From Desulfovibrionaceae bacterium (GTDB taxonomy: Bacteria > Desulfobacterota > Desulfovibrionia > Desulfovibrionales > Desulfovibrionaceae), in NCBI GenBank assembly GCA_028689675.1, contig JAQVCS010000001.1, positions 124,001 to 188,000 on the forward strand: a DNA stretch of 64,000 nucleotides. The letters are read 5' to 3'. The notes under the pieces were generated by a model. It saw nothing but the letters and a program-made list of their open reading frames with translations. It had not been told where the DNA came from and searched no databases. The position numbers and the translations under genes are program-made. Numbering within the stretch: the first letter of the stretch is position 1; each line of letters begins with the position of its first letter. Positions 17,701 through 29,721 of this stretch are shown one piece after another.

Positions 17701-18399
17701 ATGAATTTTATCGCAGAGGGCATAGCGCAAGCATGGCTGCTGCTCTGCGCTTTTGACCCAGAAACATTTTCGGCCGTGCAGGCCACGCTCATTTCTACCA
17801 GCTATTCCATGACCGCAGCCCTGCTTTTGGGTTTGCCCTGCGGTTTTGTGCTGGGCTATTGCGATTTTATTGGGCGCAAGCCTTTGCGCCTGCTTTCAGA
17901 CACCCTGCTTGCCTTCCCCACAGTGCTTATTGGCCTGCTGGTCTATGCTTTTATTTCACGGCAGGGGCCTTTGGGCGAATGGGGCTTGCTCTTCACCCTA
18001 GAAGGGCTTGCCGTGGGGCAAACAGTGCTGGCCTTGCCCATTATTACCTCCCTTACAGCGCAAGCTGTGGAAAACTTAGACCCACGCTGCCGCCAAACCT
18101 TGCTTACACTGGGGGCACAGCCCTTGCAGGCCGCATGGGCTACGCTGCGTGAAGTGCGCTTTCAGCTTATTATGGTGGGGCTCACTGCCTTTGGGCGCGT
18201 GGTAACAGAGGTGGGCATTGCCATGATGCTGGGCGGCAATATCCGCTGGGAAACACGCACTATAACCACAGCCATTTCGCTAGAAACCAACAAAGGGGAA
18301 TTTGCTCAGGGCATAGCGCTGGGTGTGGTGTTGCTGGGCATGGCCTTTGTGCTTAATGTGGCGCTCACGCTGGCGCGGCGCAGGGGGCAAAGCACATGA
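17701..18399 (+). CDS. tupB: Tungstate ABC transporter permease TupB
   Basis: The 232-residue inner-membrane protein has about five or six hydrophobic segments and the binding-protein-dependent permease region TLREVRFQLIMVGLTAFGRVVTE, which contacts the ATPase. It fits TupB in length and position. I chose the ATG at 17701, which begins just before the first hydrophobic segment; the frame is open further upstream to 17599 but that part is polar and lacks a start signal. The ribosome site is weak (GGGGG about 11 bases upstream). Its stop overlaps tupC by four bases (ATGA), so tupB and tupC are translationally coupled. Confidence 0.9.
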   Translation: MNFIAEGIAQAWLLLCAFDPETFSAVQATLISTSYSMTAALLLGLPCGFVLGYCDFIGRKPLRLLSDTLLAFPTVLIGLLVYAFISRQGPLGEWGLLFTLEGLAVGQTVLALPIITSLTAQAVENLDPRCRQTLLTLGAQPLQAAWATLREVRFQLIMVGLTAFGRVVTEVGIAMMLGGNIRWETRTITTAISLETNKGEFAQGIALGVVLLGMAFVLNVALTLARRRGQST

Positions 18400-19031
18400 G
18401 CACAAGCCAGCTCTTATACCGCTGCCACAACCTTGAGCAGCGCTATGGCAAGCACCTTGCCCTTACCCTGCCAAGCCTCACGCTTGCCCGTGGGGAAGTA
18501 CTGGCCTTGCTGGGGGCAAATGGCACAGGCAAAAGCACCTTGCTGCGCCTTTTGGCCTTTTTAGACAAGCCCTACAGCGGCACTATAGATTTTTATGGCG
18601 AAAAGGGCATTGCCCCGCGGCGGCAGGCCACGCTTTTGCTGCAAGAGCCCTATTTGCTCACCTGCTCTGTATATGACAATGTGGCTTATGGCCTGCGCGT
18701 GCGCGGCTGCTCTGGCATACAAGAACGTGTTGAAGCCGCCCTTGTGGCTGTGGGCTTTGCCCCGCAGGCCATCAGTAAAAGGCTGTGGTTTGAACTTTCA
18801 GGTGGGGAAAAGCAGCGCGTAGCACTGGCAGCGCGCCTTGCCCTGCGCCCCCTTGCCCTGCTGCTGGATGAACCCACCTCCAATTTGGACAGCCGCAGTG
18901 CCCTGTGCATACAGCAGGCCGTGCAGCAAGCAAGCGCCGCAGGTATGGCCGTGGTTATTGCCACGCACGACACAGCATGGCTGCACAGCCTGAATGCCCG
19001 CCAAGTTATTTTACAGGAAAATGCTTGGTAA
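18396..19031 (+). CDS. tupC: Tungstate ABC transporter ATP-binding protein TupC
   Basis: The 211-residue ABC ATPase has Walker A GANGTGKST near residue 40, the Q-loop LLLQEPYLL, signature FELSGGEKQRVALAARLA, Walker B LALLLDEPTSNLD and the H-loop histidine in VIATHD. It drives tungstate uptake with TupA and TupB. It is shorter than molybdate ModC because the C-terminal TOBE domain is absent, as is usual for TupC. A stable terminator follows at 19143. Confidence 0.92.
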   Translation: MSTSQLLYRCHNLEQRYGKHLALTLPSLTLARGEVLALLGANGTGKSTLLRLLAFLDKPYSGTIDFYGEKGIAPRRQATLLLQEPYLLTCSVYDNVAYGLRVRGCSGIQERVEAALVAVGFAPQAISKRLWFELSGGEKQRVALAARLALRPLALLLDEPTSNLDSRSALCIQQAVQQASAAGMAVVIATHDTAWLHSLNARQVILQENAW

Positions 19032-19142
19032 TGTCTTTTGCACCTTGACAGCAGCAATGCCAGCCCTATTTAGCAGTATGCAGCAAGCGGTCGCCATCCG
19101 CCAGCATGGGCTGTGTTGCCCCCCTCCTCAGGTTGATTCTTT

Positions 19143-19184
19143 GGTATTGCCCCTGCAAGCACATTGCGGGGGCAATGCCATTTT
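19143..19184 (+). terminator. Terminator of the tup operon
   Basis: A 16-bp stem with two G-U pairs (GGTATTGCCCCTGCAA with TTGCGGGGGCAATGCC) and a 5-base loop is followed by ATTTT. The T run is short but the stem is very stable. Confidence 0.75.
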
Positions 19185-19314
19185 GCATCCTTAATATGCA
19201 CAAAATGCAGGGCACTGAAAAAAAAATTTCAACCTTCTGCGCGTTCCTTTAAGAAAGAGAAAAAATTTAACATTGTTATTTCAATATGTTTTTTCTTTCT
19301 CGCCTTTGGCCTTC

Positions 19315-19343
19315 TTGTGAAAAAAAAAGAGACTTGCTAGAAT
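19315..19343 (+). promoter_or_regulatory. Candidate promoter of the por-pta-ackA cluster
   Basis: TTGTGA and TAGAAT are 17 bases apart in an A-rich context. This predicts transcription starting near 19350 and a leader of about 260 bases. Confidence 0.6.
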
Positions 19344-19447
19344 ATCAGAAAATTGCCCTGTGGTGGACTGTTCAACCAATCAGCTTTGTGTTATAGAGGT
19401 GCGGTCTATGGCTGTACTGCCATGACGTAATGAACTTTTTTAGCTGA

Positions 19448-23140
<3,693 letters not shown>

Positions 23141-23216
23141 GCGGCACCACACTCATATGACCAACAGGGGCGCGGCGCATAGCGTCGTGCCCCTTGCTTT
23201 TTTTGGGGAAAATACA

Positions 23217-25319
23217 ATGCACAGCAGTCTCTACCTCACTGGCACAGAATCCCGCTCTGGCAAATCTGCCATTACGCTGGGTATGATGCAGCTTCTTACG
23301 CGCAATATGCGCAAGGTGGCTTTTTTTCGCCCTATTATTAACGAACCTTTGCTCGACGACAAAGACCATGATATTAGCCTCATGTTGCAGCATTTCAAGC
23401 TGGAACAGGAATATTTGGACACCTTTGCCTATACCCTTAATGAAGCTCGCGACCTTATCAACAGCGGGCAGCGCAATTTGATGCTGGAAAACATCCTGCA
23501 AAAATTCAAAAAGCTGCAAAATGATTATGATTTTGTGCTGTGCGAGGGTACAGACTTTTTGGGCAAAGAAAATGCCTTTGAATTTGACCTGAATGCCGAT
23601 ATTGCCGCCAACCTTGGCACGCCTGTCATGCTGGTGGCCAATGGCAATACCAAATCGGCCGAAGATGTCTTGCAAAGCCTGCAATTGGTCATGGATCAAT
23701 TGGGCAACAAGTCTTTGGATGTGGTGGCTGTGGTTATTAACCGCGCCGACCTTTCCCAGTCTGAGCGCGACGAAATTGTTTCCATGCTCAAGGTGGAAAA
23801 TTCGCCCCTTATCTATGCCCTGCCCGATGATCCTTCCATTGGCAAGGCCACTATGGCCGATGTGCAAAAGTGGCTGAATGCCAATGTAATTTATGGGGAA
23901 AAGCGCTTGGATGCCTTGGTGGATGATTACCTCATTGCCGCCATGCAGGTAGAGCACTTCCTTGAATATCTTAAAAAAGACCAGCTCATCATCACCCCCG
24001 GCGACCGTGCAGACATTTTACTGGCTGCCATTGCCAGCCGCCTTTCTGCCAACACCCCCGATATTTCTGGTGTGCTGCTGACAGGGGGCATTACCCCTGC
24101 TGAGAGCGTGCGTAAGCTTATTGATGGCTGGACAGGCTCACCCGTGCCCATTCTGGCCACCGAATCGCACACCTACCGCACTGTGCAATTGCTTTCGCAG
24201 CTGTATGGCCGCATAGAAGCAGGCGATTTGCGCAAAATCAACACCGCTATTGGCCTGTTTGAAAAGCATGTGAATGCCAAAGAAATTGGCAACCGCCTGC
24301 TTACGCAAAAAAGCAAGCGCCTCACCCCCATGATGTTTGAATTTAACCTGCTCGAACGCGCCAAGGCCAACAAAATGCGTATTGTGCTGGCAGAAGGGGC
24401 TGAACCGCGCATTCTGCAAGCCACCGATATTTTGCTGCGCCGCGAAGTGGCAGACATCATTCTGATTGGCAATGTGGACGATATCAAGAAAAAGGCCTCT
24501 GATCTTGGGCTGGATATTAGCCGCGCCACGGTTATTGACCCGCAGCACGCCCCCCAGTTTGAAGACTATGCCGCCACCTATGCCGAATTACGCAAGGCAA
24601 AGGGCGTAACCATTGAGCAGGCGCGCGATAAAATGGCAGACCCCACCTATTTTGCCACAATGATGGTGAAAAAAGACGATGCCGACGGCATGGTTTCGGG
24701 CGCTATCAATACCACAGCCAATACCATTCGCCCCTCGTTTGAATTTATTAAAACGAAAAAGGGCTGCTCTATTGTTTCTTCTGTGTTCCTGATGTGCCTG
24801 AAAGACCGCGTGCTCGTTTTTGGCGACTGCGCCGTCAACCCCAACCCCACAGCACAGCAATTGGCAGAAATTGCCCTTGCTTCGGCAAAAACAGCCGAAG
24901 TCTTTGGCATTGAGCCGCGCGTGGCCATGCTTTCCTATTCCACAGGCGGCTCTGGCAAGGGTGCAGACGTGGATGTGGTTGTCGAAGCTACCAAGATTGC
25001 AAAAGAAATGGCACCCGACTTGGCCTTGGAAGGGCCTTTGCAGTATGACGCAGCCATTGACCCCACCGTTGCCTTAACCAAGCTGCCCAACAGCAAGGTG
25101 GCAGGCAAGGCCACGGTCTTCATCTTCCCCGACTTAAACACAGGCAATAATACTTATAAAGCTGTGCAGCGTGCCGCTGGCGCTATTGCCATTGGCCCCG
25201 TGCTTCAGGGCTTGAACAAGCCTGTGAATGACCTTTCGCGCGGCTGCCTTGTGCCCGACATTGTTAATACCGTTGCTATTACCGCTGTGCAGGCAGCGGC
25301 TGAAAAAGCAGCCCAGTAG
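23217..25319 (+). CDS. pta: Phosphate acetyltransferase, long form with N-terminal P-loop domain
   Basis: The 700-residue protein has three parts: a BioD-like P-loop domain (ESRSGKSA at residues 11-18), a central DRTGG-type domain near residues 215-330, and the catalytic PTA_PTB domain from about 380 (RIVLAEGAEPRIL, then MLSYSTGGSGKG). It converts acetyl-CoA and phosphate to acetyl phosphate and CoA. I chose ATG 23217, nine bases after GGGG; an upstream in-frame ATG at 23157 would add 20 residues. It lies 76 bases after por and 29 bases before ackA. Confidence 0.96.
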   Translation: MHSSLYLTGTESRSGKSAITLGMMQLLTRNMRKVAFFRPIINEPLLDDKDHDISLMLQHFKLEQEYLDTFAYTLNEARDLINSGQRNLMLENILQKFKKLQNDYDFVLCEGTDFLGKENAFEFDLNADIAANLGTPVMLVANGNTKSAEDVLQSLQLVMDQLGNKSLDVVAVVINRADLSQSERDEIVSMLKVENSPLIYALPDDPSIGKATMADVQKWLNANVIYGEKRLDALVDDYLIAAMQVEHFLEYLKKDQLIITPGDRADILLAAIASRLSANTPDISGVLLTGGITPAESVRKLIDGWTGSPVPILATESHTYRTVQLLSQLYGRIEAGDLRKINTAIGLFEKHVNAKEIGNRLLTQKSKRLTPMMFEFNLLERAKANKMRIVLAEGAEPRILQATDILLRREVADIILIGNVDDIKKKASDLGLDISRATVIDPQHAPQFEDYAATYAELRKAKGVTIEQARDKMADPTYFATMMVKKDDADGMVSGAINTTANTIRPSFEFIKTKKGCSIVSSVFLMCLKDRVLVFGDCAVNPNPTAQQLAEIALASAKTAEVFGIEPRVAMLSYSTGGSGKGADVDVVVEATKIAKEMAPDLALEGPLQYDAAIDPTVALTKLPNSKVAGKATVFIFPDLNTGNNTYKAVQRAAGAIAIGPVLQGLNKPVNDLSRGCLVPDIVNTVAITAVQAAAEKAAQ

Positions 25320-25348
25320 CCCACTGCCCTATAAAGGATATTTTGACT

Positions 25349-26560
25349 ATGAAAGTGCTTATTTTGAATGCGGGTTCTTCGTCCTGCAAATATCAACTCA
25401 TTGAAATGGATGACGAAAGCGTTTTGTGCTCTGGCTTGGTAGAGCGCATTGGCCAGCCCGTGGGCAAATTGACCCACAAGGCTTGGCCAGACAGCGATAA
25501 AGAATGCAAAACCGTTGTCGAAAAGCCCTTCCCCTCGCATGTAGAAGGCATGGAAGACGTTATTGCCATCTTAACAGACCCAGAAAAGGGTGTAATTAAA
25601 GACAAAAGCGAAATTTATGCCATTGGCCACCGCGTACTGCACGGTGGGGAAGAAGTGTTCCAGCCTGTCAAGGTGGATGAACGCATCAAGGAAGTTATAC
25701 GCAATAATGCCGTGCTGGGGCCTTTGCATAACCCTGCCAACCTGATGGGCATTGAAGTGGCCGAAAAGCTGCTGCCCGGCATTCCCAACGTGGGCGTGTT
25801 CGATACCGAATTTGGCATGGGCATGGAGCAGGACGCTTTTATGTATGCCCTGCCCTATGAGCTGTATGAAAGCCTGAAAATTCGCCGCTATGGCTTTCAC
25901 GGCACATCGCACAAATATATTGCCAAAAAGACAGCCGAATTCTTAAATAAGCCTTTGAAAGAACTGCGCTCTATCACCATGCACTTGGGCAATGGTTCTT
26001 CCATGTCCTGCGTGAAAGATGGCAAGTGCTTGGATACTTCCATGGGCTTGACCCCGCTTGAAGGTCTGGTTATGGGCACGCGCTGCGGCTCGGTAGACCC
26101 TGCCATTGTACCCTTTATTATGGAAAAAAAGGGGCTGAGCCCTGCACAGGCCGATACGCTGATGAACAAGCAGTCTGGCCTGCTTGGCCTGTGCGGCATG
26201 ACAGATATGCGCGATGTGCACGCGGCTGCCGAAGGCGGCGATGTGAAAGCGCAATTGGCCGTTAAAATGCTGGTGCGCAGCATTAAAAAGACCCTTGGCT
26301 CCTATTTCTTCTTGCTGGGTGGCAAGGTGGACGCCATGGTCTTTACGGCTGGCATTGGTGAAAATGACGATATTGTGCGCGCAGAAGTGATGAAGGGCTT
26401 GGAAGGCTTGGGCATTTTCATTGATGCTCAAGAAAACAGCACCCGTAAGCCCGGTGCACGCCTTATTTCCACACCAGAAAGCAGCATTCCCGTTATCATC
26501 ATCCCCACCAATGAAGAATTGCAAATTGCGCAATCCACCATGGAAGTTGTGGGCAAGTAA
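25349..26560 (+). CDS. ackA: Acetate kinase
   Basis: The 403-residue protein matches the family length. It begins MKVLILNAGSSSCKYQL, the adenosine-phosphate motif of acetate kinases, and has RRYGFHGTSHKYIA, SITMHLGNGSS and VFTAGIGEND. It transfers phosphate from acetyl phosphate to ADP, giving ATP and acetate, and so completes substrate-level energy conservation from pyruvate with por and pta upstream. AAAGGA precedes ATG 25349. A strong terminator follows. Confidence 0.97.
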   Translation: MKVLILNAGSSSCKYQLIEMDDESVLCSGLVERIGQPVGKLTHKAWPDSDKECKTVVEKPFPSHVEGMEDVIAILTDPEKGVIKDKSEIYAIGHRVLHGGEEVFQPVKVDERIKEVIRNNAVLGPLHNPANLMGIEVAEKLLPGIPNVGVFDTEFGMGMEQDAFMYALPYELYESLKIRRYGFHGTSHKYIAKKTAEFLNKPLKELRSITMHLGNGSSMSCVKDGKCLDTSMGLTPLEGLVMGTRCGSVDPAIVPFIMEKKGLSPAQADTLMNKQSGLLGLCGMTDMRDVHAAAEGGDVKAQLAVKMLVRSIKKTLGSYFFLLGGKVDAMVFTAGIGENDDIVRAEVMKGLEGLGIFIDAQENSTRKPGARLISTPESSIPVIIIPTNEELQIAQSTMEVVGK

Positions 26561-26581
26561 AACAGCACAATTGTGCACTGT

Positions 26582-26617
26582 GGGCGACCTTTGCCAAGGC
26601 AGAGGTCGCCTTTTTTT
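26582..26617 (+). terminator. Terminator of por-pta-ackA
   Basis: GGCGACCT pairs with AGGTCGCC over a 12-base loop and is followed by T7. It is the only strong terminator between por and the next gene. Confidence 0.9.
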
Positions 26618-26740
26618 GTTTTTTTATATTCACAGCTGCACAGGGCAGCTCATGCCCTTGTAAAAGAGAGGGAAAGACTCTATACCCAGCAAGAGAAAGC
26701 CCTGTTTTTTTCCGCACCTTTTTGCTACAGAAGGAAAACT

Positions 26741-27682
26741 ATGCAAGCACTCTCTGCTGAAGATTATTTGACCAAGCTGCTGGCCGTGCCTCGCCCCAAT
26801 GCGCAGGCTGTACTGGCATTTTATGAGCACCGCGTGGGGGCTATCTGTACCGATGCCCGCCTTTTGCTCGCCCCGCTTGATGATCATTTATGCCACCGCG
26901 GGGATGGTATTTTTGAAAGTATAGCCTACCGTGAGCGCCGCCTTTTTCAGCTTGATGCCCATTTAGAGCGCATGAAAAATTCTGCCGCAGGGCTCAATAT
27001 TGTGCCGCCCTGCCCTTGGGAGGAAGTGCGCCAACGCATTATTGACGTGGCACAGGCTGGCGGTGAGCCTGTGGGCGGCATTCGTGTGCTGATAGGGCGC
27101 GGGGCTGGGGGCTTTGGTATTAGCCCGCAGGAATGCCCGCAGGCCAGCCTGTATATTATTGCCCTGCGCGGGCATATCCCCACCGAGGCTTTTTATGCCA
27201 AGGGGCTGGCGGCCTTTCGTTCTGCCATACCCGCCAAACAGGAATATTTGGCACGCATTAAAAACACCAATTATTTGCCCAATGTGCTGATGAGCGAAGA
27301 AGCCCGCACCAAGGGTATGGATGTGGCCATTACCTTTGATGCCCACAATTGCATGGCCGAAGCCGCCATTGCCAATGTGGGCATTGTTGATGCCTCTGGC
27401 TGTCTTGTCCTGCCCGAATTTACCAATGCCCTGCCCGGCACAACGGCCATTCGCGCCATGGAGCTGGCAGAAGCCGCTGGCAAATGTGTGCAGCAGCGCG
27501 CTATACCCGCTGCCGAGCTTGATACTGTGCAAGAAATGCTCTTTTTTAGCTCTTCCCCACTGTGTGTGGCCATTACCAGTTTTGACGGCAAGCCTGTGCG
27601 TGACGGCAAACCGGGGGCTTTTGCCTTGTGGCTGAAAAAGGCCTTGCTACAGGCTATGCTGACAGAAGGTACGGCCTTTTAG
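26741..27682 (+). CDS. Class IV PLP-dependent aminotransferase (branched-chain or D-amino acid type)
   Basis: The 313-residue protein is a fold-type IV PLP enzyme. It has the early block CHRGDGIFESIAYRERRLFQL with the entrance arginine, the Schiff-base lysine in ARIKNTNYLPNV (near residue 172), the ExxxxN-type segment CMAEAAIANVGIV, and the phosphate-binding NALPGTTAIRAME. Family members include branched-chain aminotransferase, D-alanine aminotransferase and aminodeoxychorismate lyase; sequence alone does not separate them. AAGGAAAA lies just before ATG 26741. It stands alone after the ackA terminator. Confidence 0.88.
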   Translation: MQALSAEDYLTKLLAVPRPNAQAVLAFYEHRVGAICTDARLLLAPLDDHLCHRGDGIFESIAYRERRLFQLDAHLERMKNSAAGLNIVPPCPWEEVRQRIIDVAQAGGEPVGGIRVLIGRGAGGFGISPQECPQASLYIIALRGHIPTEAFYAKGLAAFRSAIPAKQEYLARIKNTNYLPNVLMSEEARTKGMDVAITFDAHNCMAEAAIANVGIVDASGCLVLPEFTNALPGTTAIRAMELAEAAGKCVQQRAIPAAELDTVQEMLFFSSSPLCVAITSFDGKPVRDGKPGAFALWLKKALLQAMLTEGTAF

Positions 27683-27698
27683 GGCGTGTTACCTTTGC

Positions 27699-27795
27699 AA
27701 ATACCCGCAAGACTTCATAAAAACTCTTTGCCACTCAAAGTGCACGGGGGGAATTCACTTCCCCATTATGTGAACCTTGACGGTAAATCTGCTCT
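27699..27795 (+). repeat. Dispersed intergenic repeat family B, copy B2 (diverged)
   Basis: This copy keeps the central hairpin GGGGAA/TTCCCC, the block TATGTGAAC.TTGA.GGT and the end AATCTGCTCT of family B, in the same orientation as B3, but has more changes in the CGCAAG part. It fills the gap between the aminotransferase gene and the next small gene. Confidence 0.7.
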
Positions 27796-27894
27796 GGTTG
27801 TGCGCATGAATTGACAGCAATCTTTGCGGCTTGTATGTTGCAGCCATAAAACCATATCACGGGGCATCTTTGTGCCCGCAAGAGGAATACGATT

Positions 27895-28359
27895 ATGAAA
27901 ATTCGTTCTCTGTTTTTTGCACTCATGCTTATTGTTGCTTGTGCTGGCATGGCGCAGGCCAAGGCCAGCCTTGCCACCCGCTATGTGGAAGCCCTGATGA
28001 CCAATGACACCGAAACACTGAGCTCCCTTTTGGCAGGGAATTATTGCCATATTAGTGCTAATGGACATATTCAGGATAAAGACCACTTTATTGCCAACCT
28101 CAAGCAGCATAAATTAACAGTCAATCACCTGAAATTTTTTAATGACCGTGTAAGCAGCTATGGCAATACCAAGGTTGTTACAGGCAATGCCCAAGTTAAG
28201 GCCAGCTATGAAAGCGGCACCAGTGGCAAGGCCGAAGGCTTGGTGCGCTTTACCATGGTGATTGAAAAGGGCAAGCAGGGCGAAAAAATTGTGCTCTTCC
28301 AGCTCACCCCCGTTGTGCCCTCGGCACAATGCCCAGACGGCAATTGCCAGATTAAATAA
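27895..28359 (+). CDS. Secreted NTF2-like small protein
   Basis: The 154-residue protein has a clear signal peptide (cleavage after GMAQA) followed by a SnoaL/DUF4440-like NTF2 fold: LATRYVEALMTNDTETLSSLL and a beta-rich second half (VVTGNAQVKASYE, VRFTMVIEKG). Such domains form small cone-shaped pockets used for binding or catalysis; no catalytic residues can be named. RBS AGAGGAA lies nine bases before the ATG. The product is probably periplasmic. The gene is monocistronic between a family B repeat and a terminator. Confidence 0.82.
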   Translation: MKIRSLFFALMLIVACAGMAQAKASLATRYVEALMTNDTETLSSLLAGNYCHISANGHIQDKDHFIANLKQHKLTVNHLKFFNDRVSSYGNTKVVTGNAQVKASYESGTSGKAEGLVRFTMVIEKGKQGEKIVLFQLTPVVPSAQCPDGNCQIK

Positions 28360-28382
28360 GCACATTTTTCATGTATGAAATA

Positions 28383-28420
28383 AGCCGCTCTTCCTTTGCA
28401 GGAGGGGCGGCTTTGTTTTT
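28383..28420 (+). terminator. Terminator of the NTF2-like gene
   Basis: A 12-bp stem with two G-U pairs (AGCCGCTCTTCC with GGAGGGGCGGCT) is followed by TTGTTTTT. The convergent rodA may also use it weakly. Confidence 0.85.
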
Positions 28421-28452
28421 ATAGCTTTGTAGTATGTACAGCTTTTACTGGC

Positions 28453-29559
28453 TTAGCTCTTAAAAATAAAACGCCGCATACTCACGTTCATAACAATGCC
28501 TAACAGGGTAAAGTTGACCACCGTGGCGCTGCCGCCATAGCTGATAAAGGGCAGGGGTATGCCCACCACAGGTAAAAGCCCTGTCACCATACCTATATTG
28601 ATGAGGATTTGCCAAAAGAAATAAAAAAAGACGCCCACGCACAGCATGCTGCCAAAGCGGTCTTTGGCCTGCACCACTGTCAAAAAAATACTGCCCAAAA
28701 AAAGGCAGAATAAGGTTACCAAAAAAGCGCAGCCCACAAAGCCCCATTCTTCACCAAACACGGCTACGGCAAAGTCGGAATGTTTTTCGGGCAAAAAGCG
28801 CAATTGGCTTTGTGTCCCTTCCTGAAAGCCCTTGCCCCAAATTTCGCCAGAGCCAATAGCAATGCGCGACTGTAAAATATGGTAGCCAGCCCCGCGCGGG
28901 TCATCGCCAGGGTTCAAAAAAGTCAGCACGCGCTGCCGCTGATAATCGCGCATGCCCACAAACCACATAAAAGCAACCAGCCCCGGCACGGCCAGCAAGC
29001 ATGACTTAAGCACATAGCCACGCATACCATGAAATAAAATCATGCCGCCCAAAAGCAAAAGGACATTTAAGGTTGTGCCCAAATCTGGCTGCATGACAAT
29101 AAAGGCGCAGGGGGCAAGCCCCACAAGCAAAACTTTAAAAAAGCGTACCCACCCCATGGGGGCGCTGTCTTGTGAAAGCAAATGCGCCCCTAAAAGCAAC
29201 ACGGCTATTTTGGCAAATTCGCTGGGCTGAATATTCATAAAACCCAAAGAAATCCAGCGTTTTGCTCCATATACTGTTTTGCCGATAATGGGCACCATAA
29301 GCAAAAGCAGTAGGGTAACAATAAAAAAAGGCCAAGCCAAATTGCGTAAACGGCGGTAATCAAACAGCGTGGCCGCCACCATAAGGCACAGCCCAAGCAT
29401 GCCCCACACAATTTGTTTTTCGTAAAAGCCAGAAAAAGCCAGCCCATCGGCCATACGCATGCCGCTGGCAGAATACAAATTACCCACCCCCACAAGGTAG
29501 AGCAGGCACAGGGTCATGAGCAGCCCCCAGTTCAAATAAGCAAGTTGGCGTTTTTCCAT
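28453..29559 (-). CDS. rodA: Rod shape-determining glycosyltransferase RodA (SEDS family)
   Basis: The 368-residue protein has about ten membrane segments and the SEDS signatures KRWISLGFMNIQPSEFAKI, MQPDLGTTLNVLLLL and the C-terminal GIPLPFISYGGSATVVNFTLLG. RodA polymerises lipid II glycan strands for side-wall growth together with a class B PBP; pbp2 and mreBCD are not in view to the right, but the next gene beyond the stop is unrelated, so rodA is probably the last gene of a larger operon or is alone here. No good ribosome site is seen before the ATG. The cell is therefore expected to be rod- or vibrio-shaped. Confidence 0.95.
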   Translation of the reverse strand: MEKRQLAYLNWGLLMTLCLLYLVGVGNLYSASGMRMADGLAFSGFYEKQIVWGMLGLCLMVAATLFDYRRLRNLAWPFFIVTLLLLLMVPIIGKTVYGAKRWISLGFMNIQPSEFAKIAVLLLGAHLLSQDSAPMGWVRFFKVLLVGLAPCAFIVMQPDLGTTLNVLLLLGGMILFHGMRGYVLKSCLLAVPGLVAFMWFVGMRDYQRQRVLTFLNPGDDPRGAGYHILQSRIAIGSGEIWGKGFQEGTQSQLRFLPEKHSDFAVAVFGEEWGFVGCAFLVTLFCLFLGSIFLTVVQAKDRFGSMLCVGVFFYFFWQILINIGMVTGLLPVVGIPLPFISYGGSATVVNFTLLGIVMNVSMRRFIFKS

Positions 29560-29721
29560 ACAGTCTTTTTAGGCTAAGGGTGAAAGTCTGGCTATGCTTC
29601 TAGCATTGCCACATACAGGACGCAAGCCAAGCCTGAGCAGAAAATTTGCCCTGTGCGCCTCTTCACTCTGGCATTGGGCTATGGCATACTTGCAACGCAT
29701 ACACTGCTTGGTGAGGTTGCC

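Noticed and set aside
18994-19194. 66-codon frame overlapping the end of tupC
   Set aside because: It overlaps tupC and runs through the tup terminator hairpin.
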